From the NCBI GenBank assembly GCA_039798005.1, contig JBDKGV010000006.1, positions 1 through 35,158 of the forward strand: 35,158 nt of DNA, read 5' to 3'. Positions 1 through 8,125 of this stretch are shown in pieces; position 1 is the first letter of the stretch, and each line of letters begins with the position of its first letter. The notes beneath the pieces were generated by a model. That model worked only from the letters and a program-made list of their open reading frames with translations. It was not told the DNA's origin and did not search any database. The stretch comes from JBDKGV01 sp039798005 (lineage in GTDB: Bacteria > Fibrobacterota > Fibrobacteria > UBA5070). Made by a program: the position numbers and the translations under genes.

Positions 1-623
1 ATCCATTCATCCACGACCAATTTGCGTCCCTTGGGCAATTGCAGCTCGAGGTCGTCAATCTTGGAACCGGTACGGAAGTACGGGTGCCATCCCCAGCCTG
101 CGGGCATTGCCCTCTTGCCACGGTTGATCAAGCGCGTCTCCATCTGGAAGCCACTCTCGGACAACACCAAGAGGAGTTCGGCTCGCCAAGGAAAGGGGAA
201 TCCGGTTTGCCCGTCGGGACAGTCCAGCGAGAGCGAAAGTGATGCCCCTTCACTGGAAAGCTTTTGGTGGTCGACCTTCCAAGGCATCCCCATCGCGAAT
301 CCGTGGATGGCATGGCCTCCGTTGGGTCGAAAATTGATGGGCATCTGATGGCGCTTGCCCTCGAATTCATAGCCACCGCGATGGATGCGGTTGGGGAAGG
401 GCAGGAGGTGGGCGCTTTTGGCCCAGCGGTTGCGCTGGATCTCGATTTCGGTGCGCATCGGAACGAGCAGATCATGAGCTTTTCCGTGGGCGGGAAGTTG
501 CAGCCGGTGGATGGCGGCGCCGACTTGAGGCAAAACGGCCAAGGCGCGTCCATCCGGATGGCGAAGCCAAAGAACAGTGGTATTGCCGATGGATTCTTCG
601 CTGGAGCTGAATCGGGAGGTCAT
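1..623 (-). CDS. Aldose 1-epimerase (galactose mutarotase family), C-terminus cut off by window edge
   Basis: Translating the reverse strand from the ATG at 623 gives 207 open codons to the left edge. The family interconverts alpha and beta anomers of aldoses. Visible motifs: an FPNRI stretch (residues 76-80), the GGHAIHGF motif with the probable catalytic His107, and WHPYFR with His180, both in the order and spacing of GalM-like enzymes. The acidic catalytic residue expected further on lies outside the window. No strong Shine-Dalgarno site precedes the ATG, and the frame stays open upstream, so the start is the likeliest rather than proven. The sugar specificity (GalM, YihR-like or phosphosugar type) cannot be told from this fragment. 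Confidence 0.85.
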   Translation of the reverse strand, partial: MTSRFSSSEESIGNTTVLWLRHPDGRALAVLPQVGAAIHRLQLPAHGKAHDLLVPMRTEIEIQRNRWAKSAHLLPFPNRIHRGGYEFEGKRHQMPINFRPNGGHAIHGFAMGMPWKVDHQKLSSEGASLSLSLDCPDGQTGFPFPWRAELLLVLSESGFQMETRLINRGKRAMPAGWGWHPYFRTGSKIDDLELQLPKGRKLVVDEW

Positions 624-727
624 GATGAAACGAAATGGAGCTATTTCGCAGGACTTTCCAAGTGTTTCAAGGCGAGAAGTCTGGATCTGTCTCGGAGTGT
701 GGCGTTTCAAACGTGTCAAAACGAGTG

Positions 728-756
728 ATTCTATCATTTTCACCAACACAGTGCAA
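728..756 (-). promoter_or_regulatory. Candidate sigma70-type promoter for the epimerase gene
   Basis: On the minus strand, TTGCAC (751-756) is followed after 17 nt by TAGAAT (728-733), a 5/6 match to the -10 consensus. The -35 box matches in only about half its positions. It would give a 5' leader of about 100 nt before the ATG at 623. Supported by spacing and the -10 box only. Confidence 0.35.
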
Positions 757-783
757 GTCCCTGCGGGTATCTTCCAATAGATC

Positions 784-1107
784 ATGAGGTTTCCCGAAGG
801 CACATCGGATACTCCGGAATGGAAACCGGAGAGCAAGGTCTTGGGGCTGAGCGAGTCCCAAGCACTTTCGCGTGCCTCCTACCAGGAAGAGGGTCAGGGC
901 AATGCCTCCGGAGGTGGAGGGCTTGCAAAATTCGCCCTTGAGCCTCGTGGCAAGGGCGATGTTGGAACCAAGCCTCTGGATCCGGACAAGGACTCTTGGG
1001 TGACCCAAGTGATCCCGTCCAAGATCCATTGGACCTACGGGCCCAGTGGCAAGCGGATCGCCTTCCTGAAAAGCCACGACAACGGCTCGAATCCCGGACC
1101 GCTCTGA
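784..1107 (+). CDS. Small protein of unknown function (107 aa)
   Basis: I do not recognise the family. The frame looks coding: GC-rich third positions like neighbouring genes, a balanced soluble composition, and a well-ordered C-terminal half with a DPDKDSWVTQV stretch, then HWTYGPSGKR and a Gly/Asn-rich tail. There is no signal peptide or membrane segment. A Gly-rich linker (about residues 41-46) separates an N-terminal part rich in charged residues from the C-terminal part. The stop lies 3 nt from the stop of radA on the other strand. The ribosome-binding site is weak. The overlapping reverse-strand frame (667-1077) looks less protein-like. Confidence 0.5.
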   Translation: MRFPEGTSDTPEWKPESKVLGLSESQALSRASYQEEGQGNASGGGGLAKFALEPRGKGDVGTKPLDPDKDSWVTQVIPSKIHWTYGPSGKRIAFLKSHDNGSNPGPL

Positions 1108-1110
1108 AGC

Positions 1111-2481
1111 CTACTCGAAGGCGAGCGACAGGGCTTCGGACAGGGTGCGGGCCCCCAGGTGCGCCAGGCCATTGGGGAGCTTGGTGCGGCTGATGGGAGC
1201 CAAAAGCGTGGAGCCGCCCAAGTGCGCGACCTCGCGGGCACGGGTCTCGAATTGGCTGGTGGTGCGGGTTTCCCCACCAAGTCCAAGCTCACCCAGCACC
1301 GCCATGCGAGGCGGGAGCGGGCGGTCGCGCACGGAACTGGCTACGGCCAAGGCGACCGCGAGTTCTGCGCCGGGGTCGTCCAAGCGCAGGCCACCGGCGA
1401 CGGACACGAAGATGTCGAGGCCCCCCAACTGCATTCCGGCGTGACGCTCCAAGAGCGCAAGCAGGATGGTCAGGCGCTTCATGTCGAAACCCGTAGCGAC
1501 GCGCTGGGGCATGCTGTAATGGGTCGGGACGACGAGGGCTTGTACTTCACACAGGAGGGCGCGGGAGCCTTCGACCACGGCTGTCCATGCGCTGCCGGGG
1601 CGCGGATGGCTCCAGTCGCCTGAAAAGAGACCCGAAGCGTTCGAGACGCCCTGCAGGCCATCAGCGCACATTTCAAAGACACCGACCTCACCGGTGGCAC
1701 CGAAGCGGTTCTTGGCCGAACGCAGCAGGCGATATTGTTGGTGGCGGTCGCCTTCGAAGGAAAGGACCGTGTCGACCATGTGCTCCAGCACGCGAGGGCC
1801 GGCGATCTGTCCGTCTTTGGTCACATGGCCCACGAGGAACATCGCCGATTGACTGGTCTTGGCCCAGGTCAGTAGGGCTGCCGCGCATTCGCGCAACTGG
1901 GTGACCGAACCGGGAGCGCTGTCGAGGTCTTCCCGATAGATGGTCTGGATGGAATCCAGTACGCACACGCGCGGCTTGAGGCGGTTGAGTTCCTCAAGCA
2001 CCGCTTCCAAGCGAGTCTCGCACAGGAGCCAAGCCGTCTCGGCGCCTTGACCCACACGGCTGGCGCGCAGGGCGATCTGGGAGAGCGACTCTTCGCCGGA
2101 CACGTAGAGCAGGGTTTCCTGCTTTTCCATGCGCGCGGCCATTTGCAGGAGCAGAGTGGACTTGCCGATGCCGGGGTCGCCACCGACCAGGATCATGGAG
2201 CCGGGGACGATGCCGCCGCCCAGCACGCGATCGAACTCGGCGATGCCGGTGGTGATGCGTTGGACATTGTCCAAGGAAATCTCGCCCAGCCGCTTGGCGC
2301 GGGCACCCGTGCTGTCCATGCTGGATGCCGGGCCGCGACGGAACATCGGGGCGGCCTCGACCTCCTCGACCAGGCAGTTGTACTTCCGGCAGGCAGGGCA
2401 GAATCCGGCGGCGCGGGGTTCGCGATGGCCGCACTCCTGGCAGACCCACCAGGTCTTGCTCTTGCCGCCGAGCTTAGCCAA
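1111..2481 (-). CDS. radA: DNA repair protein RadA
   Basis: RadA is a RecA-like ATPase that drives branch migration of recombination intermediates. The 456-residue product has an N-terminal four-cysteine zinc finger (C14, C17, C28, C31), a Walker A motif GGDPGIGKST at about residues 100-109, the RadA signature KNRFG in mid-protein, and a C-terminal Lon-protease-like domain from about residue 285. I chose the TTG at 2481 because it gives the family's usual Met-Ala-Lys start a few residues before the zinc finger, and because TTGGCTAA overlaps the hemB stop by 8 nt, suggesting translational coupling. A GTG at 2505 would add 8 residues. Likely co-transcribed with hemB. Confidence 0.96.
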   Translation of the reverse strand: MAKLGGKSKTWWVCQECGHREPRAAGFCPACRKYNCLVEEVEAAPMFRRGPASSMDSTGARAKRLGEISLDNVQRITTGIAEFDRVLGGGIVPGSMILVGGDPGIGKSTLLLQMAARMEKQETLLYVSGEESLSQIALRASRVGQGAETAWLLCETRLEAVLEELNRLKPRVCVLDSIQTIYREDLDSAPGSVTQLRECAAALLTWAKTSQSAMFLVGHVTKDGQIAGPRVLEHMVDTVLSFEGDRHQQYRLLRSAKNRFGATGEVGVFEMCADGLQGVSNASGLFSGDWSHPRPGSAWTAVVEGSRALLCEVQALVVPTHYSMPQRVATGFDMKRLTILLALLERHAGMQLGGLDIFVSVAGGLRLDDPGAELAVALAVASSVRDRPLPPRMAVLGELGLGGETRTTSQFETRAREVAHLGGSTLLAPISRTKLPNGLAHLGARTLSEALSLAFE

Positions 2482-3457
2482 GGAGACGGGCGGCGTCCGC
2501 GGCACCGTAGGTCAGGACGAAGTCGGCACCGGCACGGCGGATGGACAGGAGGCTTTCCATCAGGGTGCGGTCGTAGTCGAGCCAGCCATTCTGGGCGGCT
2601 GCCTTGAGCATGGCGTACTCGCCGGAGACATGGTAGGCGCACAGGGGGAGGTCGGTGACCTGGCGCAGATCCGCAAGGATGTCCAGGTAGGCCAAGGCGG
2701 GCTTCACCATCAGCAGATCAGCGCCCTCGGCCTCGTCCAGAAGTGCCTCCCGGCGGGCTTCGCGGCGGTTGGCCGGGTCCATCTGGTAGGTTTTCTTGTC
2801 GCCGGCCTTCGGGCGGCTTGAGAGCGCATCGCGGAAGGGGCCGTAGAAGGCTGAGGCGTACTTGGCGCTGTAGGCGAGGATTCCGGTGTCCTGGAAGCCT
2901 TCGGCGTCCAAGGCGGCACGGATGGCGCCCACACGGCCGTCCATCATGTCGCTGGGGGCCACGAAGTCCGCTCCGGCACGCGCTTGGGCGACGGCCATGC
3001 GGCAAAGGACCTCGACGGTCTCGTCGTTGAGGATGCGGCCGTCCGCGGAGAGGAGGCCGTCGTGGCCGTGGTCGGTGTAGGGGTCGAGCGCGACATCGGT
3101 AAAGATCTGGAGTCCGGGGACGGCATCCTTCACGGCGCGAATGGCCGTGTGGAAGAGGTTGTCGTCCTTGTCGGCAAGCGATGCCGTGGCGTCCTTCTGG
3201 GACTCGGTGGTCACGGGGAAGGGGGCGATTCCCTGGATGCCCAAGGAATGCCAAGTGCGGGCCTCCTCGACCAGACGATCGATGCTGTGGCGGGAGATGC
3301 CGGGCATGGAGAGAATGGGCTCGGAGATCCCGTTGCCTTCCCGTACGAAGCAGGGCATGACGAGCTGATCGGGGCGCAGGGTGGTTTCGCGGATCAGGGC
3401 GCGGATCGCGGGATTCTTGCGGTTGCGGCGAGGGCGAGAGAAGAGATCGAGAGCCAT
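2474..3457 (-). CDS. hemB: Delta-aminolevulinic acid dehydratase (porphobilinogen synthase)
   Basis: Condenses two 5-aminolevulinate molecules to porphobilinogen in tetrapyrrole synthesis. At 327 residues it has the normal length. Both Schiff-base lysines are present: about K199 in AYSAKYASAFYGPFR and about K252 in LMVKPALAYLD. The metal-site segment reads DVALDPYTDHGHDG (about residues 121-134), with Asp/Ala where zinc enzymes carry cysteines, so this is the zinc-independent, magnesium-type form. It overlaps radA by 8 nt. No Shine-Dalgarno site precedes the ATG. A -10-like TACCTT ends exactly 6 nt before it, so the mRNA may be leaderless. Confidence 0.97.
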   Translation of the reverse strand: MALDLFSRPRRNRKNPAIRALIRETTLRPDQLVMPCFVREGNGISEPILSMPGISRHSIDRLVEEARTWHSLGIQGIAPFPVTTESQKDATASLADKDDNLFHTAIRAVKDAVPGLQIFTDVALDPYTDHGHDGLLSADGRILNDETVEVLCRMAVAQARAGADFVAPSDMMDGRVGAIRAALDAEGFQDTGILAYSAKYASAFYGPFRDALSSRPKAGDKKTYQMDPANRREARREALLDEAEGADLLMVKPALAYLDILADLRQVTDLPLCAYHVSGEYAMLKAAAQNGWLDYDRTLMESLLSIRRAGADFVLTYGAADAARLLG

Positions 3458-3463
3458 GCTTCA

Positions 3464-3493
3464 AAGGTAGCAGGATGGATGGGGACGGGGCAA
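3464..3493 (-). promoter_or_regulatory. Candidate hemB promoter, possibly giving a leaderless mRNA
   Basis: Minus strand: TTGCCC (3488-3493), 18 nt, TACCTT (3464-3469), then 6 nt to the hemB ATG. The -35 box, spacing and TAnnnT pattern resemble the candidate promoter before the alaA leader (TTGCCT, 18 nt, TATCTT). Both boxes are imperfect. Confidence 0.4.
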
Positions 3494-3591
3494 GAAGAAA
3501 GTGAACGATTGAGCAAGTCTTGAGCGCAGGACTGAAGGATGAGACCCTGATGAATTCGATGCAGAGTGGCTACTTTCGGAGCCATGAATCA

Positions 3592-3682
3592 CCTCGCAGC
3601 AAGCTGCGAGGGTTCCTCTGGCCAGCAATTCCGGGAATGAGGCCACGAAGCAAGCTTCGGGGAATCAGACCCGGAGAGATTG
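3592..3682 (+). repeat. Dispersed intergenic repeat R1, copy 1
   Basis: About 90 bp that recurs, inverted, at 10259-10343. It holds two tight inverted repeats: CCTCGCAGC-AA-GCTGCGAGG (3592-3611, perfect) and CGAAGC-AA-GCTTCG (3646-3659, perfect), followed by a shared end AATCAGACCC(G/A)GAGAGATTG. It accounts for most of the recognisable content of the 321-nt gap between hemB and the gene at 3779. The rest of that gap holds only the hemB promoter candidate. Confidence 0.85.
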
Positions 3683-3778
3683 AACGGAATTTTCTCTCAA
3701 TCTCAGCATCAGCACATCAATCTGTGAGGCTTGACTCGAGGGATCTGACTCGACGATGGTCAATTGAAAGAGCAAACC

Positions 3779-4456
3779 ATGCGATTTTCCAAATATTTGA
3801 CGGTGTTGGTTGCGCTCCCCTTGGGAATGGCTCATGCCGTGGCTTTTGGCTCGGTGGATGGCGATTCATCGAAGGTTTCCGTGGTAGGCGGGGTTCGCCA
3901 CACCTCCTTGGCGCAGGTTGATTCCACCTCGAAAATCGGGGCAGCGCAGAGCGCTACGGATCTTTATGCGCAAGGAGCTTCCAGGCAACGGATGGGGCGT
4001 GCAATGAGCTGGGGAGGGATCGGTGTGATGGTCCTTGCTGGTGTTGCCCGCCAGCCAGTGCTGACCTTAGGAGGATTTCTGGCCATGATGGCAGGTATTC
4101 CGGTGAATGGATCCGGTGCCAGTGACATGGTGGATGGCGTGAACCAGATGAACGACCGGGTCAAGATCGACATGACCGGGTGGGGAACCTACATCGCCAG
4201 TTGGGGTACGATTGCGGGAGGCACGGTCTTGGCTTTTTCGTCCCAGGGAAGTGAGCAATCCAAGGTGATTGCGAGCATTCTCTTGAGTGGGGGATCGGCG
4301 CTGCAGTTCGTTGCCTGGGAACAATTCAGCAACAGTGCGGACCAGGCAAAGGTCGCCCGGAGGTTCAGTCCGGTTGCCTTGACGGTGCGGCCAGCTGTGT
4401 TCGGCAATGACCGTGGGGGAGTGGTTCCGGGAGTGAGCTTGGCAATGAGGTTTTGA
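3779..4456 (+). CDS. Exported or membrane protein of unknown function (225 aa)
   Basis: I do not recognise the family. The N-terminus is a signal peptide: basic residues, a hydrophobic core LTVLVALPLGM, and an AHA-type cleavage site near residue 20. Three further hydrophobic stretches follow, around residues 75-105, 130-150 and 160-180, rich in Gly, Ala and Ser, so it may sit in the inner membrane. A short alkaline C-terminus ends in Arg-Phe. The ATG at 3779 is preferred because a purine-rich GAAAGAG lies just upstream. A TTG at 3764 would add 5 residues before the signal peptide. Repeat R1 lies 96 nt upstream and repeat R2 22 nt downstream. Confidence 0.75.
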   Translation: MRFSKYLTVLVALPLGMAHAVAFGSVDGDSSKVSVVGGVRHTSLAQVDSTSKIGAAQSATDLYAQGASRQRMGRAMSWGGIGVMVLAGVARQPVLTLGGFLAMMAGIPVNGSGASDMVDGVNQMNDRVKIDMTGWGTYIASWGTIAGGTVLAFSSQGSEQSKVIASILLSGGSALQFVAWEQFSNSADQAKVARRFSPVALTVRPAVFGNDRGGVVPGVSLAMRF

Positions 4457-4478
4457 GTCGAGTCGTTGCGGAGTGATT

Positions 4479-4643
4479 GCGCCAGGGATGCCGGCCGATA
4501 GGCCCAAGACCCCGCAGGCCACAGGGTTTCGTTCCCGCAAACGCAGACGGAGGGGCGGACCTTAGGTCCGCCCTTCCAACGTTGTGCACCAAGGCGATTG
4601 CGGGAGGGCAGGCCGAGGAGGCTTGGCAGGCAGCCCGACCGCC
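4479..4643 (-). repeat. Dispersed intergenic repeat R2, copy A (long form)
   Basis: Read on the minus strand it begins with a GGGCTGCCTGCCAAGCCTCC block and ends with GGGCCTATCGGCCGGCATCC followed by CTGGCGC. The same two end blocks in the same order occur at 10361-10465 and 17827-17914. Here the middle is about 60 nt longer and holds the palindrome at 4551-4575. It sits between convergent genes. Confidence 0.8.
4551..4575. repeat. Perfect palindrome inside repeat R2 copy A
   Basis: GGGCGGACC (4553-4561), loop TTA, GGTCCGCCC (4565-4573), extendable by a G-T and an A-T pair. No T-run follows on either strand, so it is not a typical intrinsic terminator. It resembles a REP-type element inserted in, or part of, the longer R2 copy. 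Confidence 0.7.
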
Positions 4644-4644
4644 A

Positions 4645-4677
4645 GAAACAAAAGAGACGCACCGTGTGGTGCGTCTC
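4645..4677 (-). terminator. Intrinsic terminator of the alaA-queC-SNF2 operon
   Basis: Perfect 10-bp stem GAGACGCACC / GGTGCGTCTC (4654-4663 and 4668-4677) with a 4-nt loop. On the minus strand it is followed by TTTTGTTTC. It lies 31 nt after the SNF2 stop codon. Confidence 0.85.
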
Positions 4678-4707
4678 CAGGAGTGGTGTCGGGGGCGCTC
4701 TGATCGC

Positions 4708-7700
4708 TTAGCCGAAGAGCTCCTGCACGATGTCCGGGGTCAGGGCCGTGCCACCCGATTCGCCGGAGTCGAAAAGCTCGCTGGCAAGTTGAGCCTTGTT
4801 GCGGGAGAGCGCAAAGACGCGTTCCTCGATCGTGCCCTTGGCAACCATGCGGTAGAGCGTGACGGGGCGCTCCTGGCCGATGCGGTGGGCGCGTGCGGCG
4901 GCCTGTTCCTCGATGGCGGGGTTCCACCACGGATCCAGCAGGAACACGTAGTCGGCGGCCGTGAGGTTGATGCCCGCGCCGCCTGCCTTGAGACTCACGA
5001 GGAAGACGGATGGTCCGGTCCCTTCCTGGAACTGCTTGATCAGGCGGGTGCGCTCGGCGGCCGGGGTCGAGCCGTCCAGACGCAGGAAGTCCATGCCCGC
5101 ATTTTTCATGCGCTCACCCACAAGGTCCAGAAGCGAAGTGAAGCTTGAGAAGACCAAGGCCTTGTGGCCTTCGGCGAGATCCTCCTCGAGCTTTTCCAAG
5201 AGCAGGTCGAGCTTGGCGGAGGGGCCCTTGTGGCCCGCCAGCTCCGGAGCGCAGGCGATTTGGCGCAGGCGCAACAGCGCGGTGAGGACTTGGAAGCGCG
5301 CTCCGTTGTCCAGTCCCGCCTTGCGGATCTGCGGCACCAGGTTCTTCTGGTACTCCTTGAGCTGGCGCTGGTAGAGGGCGTCCTGCTTGGGGTCCATCTC
5401 CACGTTCAGGATGACGTCTTGGCGCGGTGGCAGGTCGCTTGCCACCAGTTCCTTGGTGCGGCGCAGCCAGAACGGCGCGGTCAACAGGCGCAGCCGAGAG
5501 AGGTCGGGCTTCTCGTCGCCCATGGGGCCGAACTGGTGGAGGAACTCGTCACGCGGCCCGAGCAGTCCGGGATTGAGGAACGAGAACTGGGACCACAGGT
5601 CCGAGAGCGAATTTTCCACCGGCGTGCCGGTGAGACAGAGCTTCTGGGCGGCCCGCATCTGCAGGCAGCACTGGTGGGTGACCGTGCCGGGATTGCGGAT
5701 GGCCTGCGACTCGTCCAGCACCAGGATGGAGAATTCCTGGGAGATGGCCCAGTCGAGTTCGCGGGTGAGCGTGCCGTAGGTGGTGACAAAAATTGTCGGA
5801 CCCACGATCGGCTCGTCGCGCAGGGTCTCGCGCTCGTTGCCATGCAGCAGGCGCGTGTGCAGGTGCGGCGCGAAGCGGGCGATTTCCGAGATCCAGTTGC
5901 CGGCCACCGAGGCGGGACCCACCACCATGGCGGGAGGCAGGGAGGGGTTGTCCTCGTAGAGCCGGCAGAGGTGGGCGATGACCTGGATGGTCTTGCCCAA
6001 GCCCATGTCGTCGGCCAGGATTCCGCCGATGCCGCGACGGCGCAGCGAGGAAAGCCAGCGCAGGCCTTCCTGCTGGTAAGGACGCAGTGTAGCCAGCATC
6101 GAGGCGGGGACGTCGATGCCGTCCTCGGGCACCTGCAGGGCACTCATCAGCGACTTGGTCCAAGAAGGCATGTCGTCGGTGACAGCGTGTCCCGACTCCA
6201 GGAGTTCCTGCGCGAGCACGGTGTGGAAGCCATTCAAGCGCACGCCGTCTTCAGTGCGCTCGCCCAGACGGCCGATCCACTGCAGGCGCTTGAGGAGCGA
6301 CTGGGACAGCTCGGCGATTGAGCCGTCGGGAAGGCGGAAGTCGCCTTTTTGGGTGATCAGGGTGGAGAGCGGGATCTCGAAGCCGTCGTAGTCCACCACG
6401 CCCGAGAGCTCGAACCAGTCTTGGCCCGAGGCCTTGGCCACGGCCTTGAAGGTGCCGGAGCGGCGCTTCCAGTGGTCGACGGCTTGGGCCTCGCGGATTT
6501 CCCACCCAGCCTCTTTCAGGCGAGGCAGGGTGACCAAGGCGAAGCGGGAAAGGGATTGGGGGTCGGTGACGATCCAGCCCGAATCGGTGGGCCGGAAATT
6601 CAGGTTCGTTTCGACCAAGTGGTTGCCCAGCTCGTCGAACAGCGTGATCTCGGCGACCCGGTCGCGTTTGAGTTCGGCAAGCGAACCGTCCGCACAGGTG
6701 AAGGCGATCAGGGTCTGCGTCTCGTCGGAGGCGACTTCCATGCTCGGGTAGACGATGAGGTACTTCAGGACCAGTCCATCGTCGCGCAGCTCGATGCCGG
6801 CGTGGCGGATCGGGTCTTCGATCAGGCGCGGGGGCAGGAACTGGAGCGGGATCTCGACGCCGACGCGGGAGAGCAGGTGAAGAGCGGAACGCACTTCGTT
6901 CAGGGCTTCGACCGGGAGAGCGGGCATTTCCTCGGTCAGGGAAAGGATCGCCTCGGGGGTGCGCGGGTCCAGACGATGCAAGACGGAATCTGTCAAAACC
7001 GTCCAGGCACCCTCTTCGCCGAAGTAGAGCCAGTCGCCTCCAAGCGTGCGCTGGGCCTGGGGATTGTCAAGCGAAGTGATCGAGAAGGCAAAGCGGCCGA
7101 GTCCTTCCTCGGTTTCCAGCTGCGAGGCAAGGGTCCAGAGGGACGGATCGAGCTTGAGAGGTGTCTCGTCCTCCAGCACGAGGCGTCCGGTGGTGGCGGC
7201 CTTGGCAAGCAGCGGATGGTTCGAGAGCGGGCGGTTGCTCTTGGCGTTCCAGCTCAGGCCGGGGGCGTCGCCGCAGCCGGTGATGATCTCCAGATCGGTC
7301 GGGCTGAGGTAGGACGGCGGGCTGAAGCCGAAGCGCCCTTGCAGGCGGCGCAGGTCCGAGACGGGATCGAGCTTCCAGCCGGTCGACTTGGCGAAGTTGC
7401 GGGTGCGGGGCACCAGTTCGTGGATGCGGCGGCGGCTGTCACCTTCCAGCTCCAGGACGTAGACGGCTTGCTTCTTGGTGAGTTCCGCGGCGGGCTCCGG
7501 GGCCTTGAGCGCCTCGCCGATCCGGCGCAGTTCCTCGAGTCCTTTGGTGACCAAGGAATCGTGGCGGGCGACCGGGGTTGGCTCCGTCTCGATGCCCAAG
7601 CGAAGATTGCGGAATTCCTCCAGAAGGCGCATCCGCAGGGCGGCGGTGTGCTTGCACTGGCCCTTGCCCTGAAAGTGCGGGCAGGAGCAATCCTCGATGC

Positions 7701-8115
7701 CGCTGCGACTCAGCGACACGCCGTACCAAGTGGTGCCCTTGACGTTGGCGACCCAGCGCTTGCGCGCGGCGTACCAGCCCAGATCGTTGAAAAGCGGGAT
7801 GTAGGGCTTGCCCTGCTCAAGCAAGGCGCGCGACATCGAACGCAAGTCGCGCTCGATGGTGGCGGTGGCTTCGGTGTCGAGCTCCAAGGAGTTTTCCGGG
7901 ACCTCGGGATTGTGCTCAAGCATGAGCCGTTCCATCACCGAGGCAGGGATCTTGGGAAGCACCGCTTCGAAGGTGCCGTTGGATTTGAGCCAGACATGGG
8001 GATCGGAGCTGAGCTTGATCTCCCGGGTCCGGTCGGGGTACGCTTCCATGGCAAGCATGAGCACTTCGATGTGGCTCATGCCATCGAGAAGGTCCGAAAG
8101 TTTCAGTGTGGGCAT
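4708..8115 (-). CDS. SNF2-family DNA-dependent ATPase with N-terminal SWIM zinc finger
   Basis: A 1135-residue HepA/RapA-related protein, probably remodelling nucleic acid-protein complexes; the substrate is unknown. The SWIM finger has C143, C145, C154 and H156 within DCSCPHFQGKGQCKH. A long middle region without clear motifs (about 160-660) corresponds to the bacterial SNF2-associated segment. The ATPase core follows: LRPYQQEGLRWL, ADDMGLGKT (about residue 706), DESQ in place of the commoner DEAQ or DEAH (about 801), and LTGTPVENS. The second helicase lobe has FSSFTSLLD, LDGSTPAAER, LKAGGAGINLT and ARAHRIGQ. It starts 10 nt after the queC stop, as the last gene of the operon, and is followed by a terminator. 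Confidence 0.95.
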   Translation of the reverse strand: MPTLKLSDLLDGMSHIEVLMLAMEAYPDRTREIKLSSDPHVWLKSNGTFEAVLPKIPASVMERLMLEHNPEVPENSLELDTEATATIERDLRSMSRALLEQGKPYIPLFNDLGWYAARKRWVANVKGTTWYGVSLSRSGIEDCSCPHFQGKGQCKHTAALRMRLLEEFRNLRLGIETEPTPVARHDSLVTKGLEELRRIGEALKAPEPAAELTKKQAVYVLELEGDSRRRIHELVPRTRNFAKSTGWKLDPVSDLRRLQGRFGFSPPSYLSPTDLEIITGCGDAPGLSWNAKSNRPLSNHPLLAKAATTGRLVLEDETPLKLDPSLWTLASQLETEEGLGRFAFSITSLDNPQAQRTLGGDWLYFGEEGAWTVLTDSVLHRLDPRTPEAILSLTEEMPALPVEALNEVRSALHLLSRVGVEIPLQFLPPRLIEDPIRHAGIELRDDGLVLKYLIVYPSMEVASDETQTLIAFTCADGSLAELKRDRVAEITLFDELGNHLVETNLNFRPTDSGWIVTDPQSLSRFALVTLPRLKEAGWEIREAQAVDHWKRRSGTFKAVAKASGQDWFELSGVVDYDGFEIPLSTLITQKGDFRLPDGSIAELSQSLLKRLQWIGRLGERTEDGVRLNGFHTVLAQELLESGHAVTDDMPSWTKSLMSALQVPEDGIDVPASMLATLRPYQQEGLRWLSSLRRRGIGGILADDMGLGKTIQVIAHLCRLYEDNPSLPPAMVVGPASVAGNWISEIARFAPHLHTRLLHGNERETLRDEPIVGPTIFVTTYGTLTRELDWAISQEFSILVLDESQAIRNPGTVTHQCCLQMRAAQKLCLTGTPVENSLSDLWSQFSFLNPGLLGPRDEFLHQFGPMGDEKPDLSRLRLLTAPFWLRRTKELVASDLPPRQDVILNVEMDPKQDALYQRQLKEYQKNLVPQIRKAGLDNGARFQVLTALLRLRQIACAPELAGHKGPSAKLDLLLEKLEEDLAEGHKALVFSSFTSLLDLVGERMKNAGMDFLRLDGSTPAAERTRLIKQFQEGTGPSVFLVSLKAGGAGINLTAADYVFLLDPWWNPAIEEQAAARAHRIGQERPVTLYRMVAKGTIEERVFALSRNKAQLASELFDSGESGGTALTPDIVQELFG

Positions 8116-8125
8116 CCTTTGGGCT

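Noticed and set aside
667..1077. 136-codon minus-strand frame opposite the small gene at 784-1107
   Set aside because: Low-order composition, and it overlaps the better plus-strand frame. Its upstream part would also cover the promoter candidate of the epimerase gene.
3520..3921. Plus-strand frame through repeat R1, with a similar minus-strand frame at 10212-10406
   Set aside because: Both give look-alike peptides containing the same short motif only because they read through copies of R1, so they are repeat-derived and not a protein family.
4553..4573. GGGCGGACC palindrome as a terminator of the gene at 3779-4456
   Set aside because: No T-run follows on either strand, and it lies within repeat R2 about 100 nt from the stop codon.
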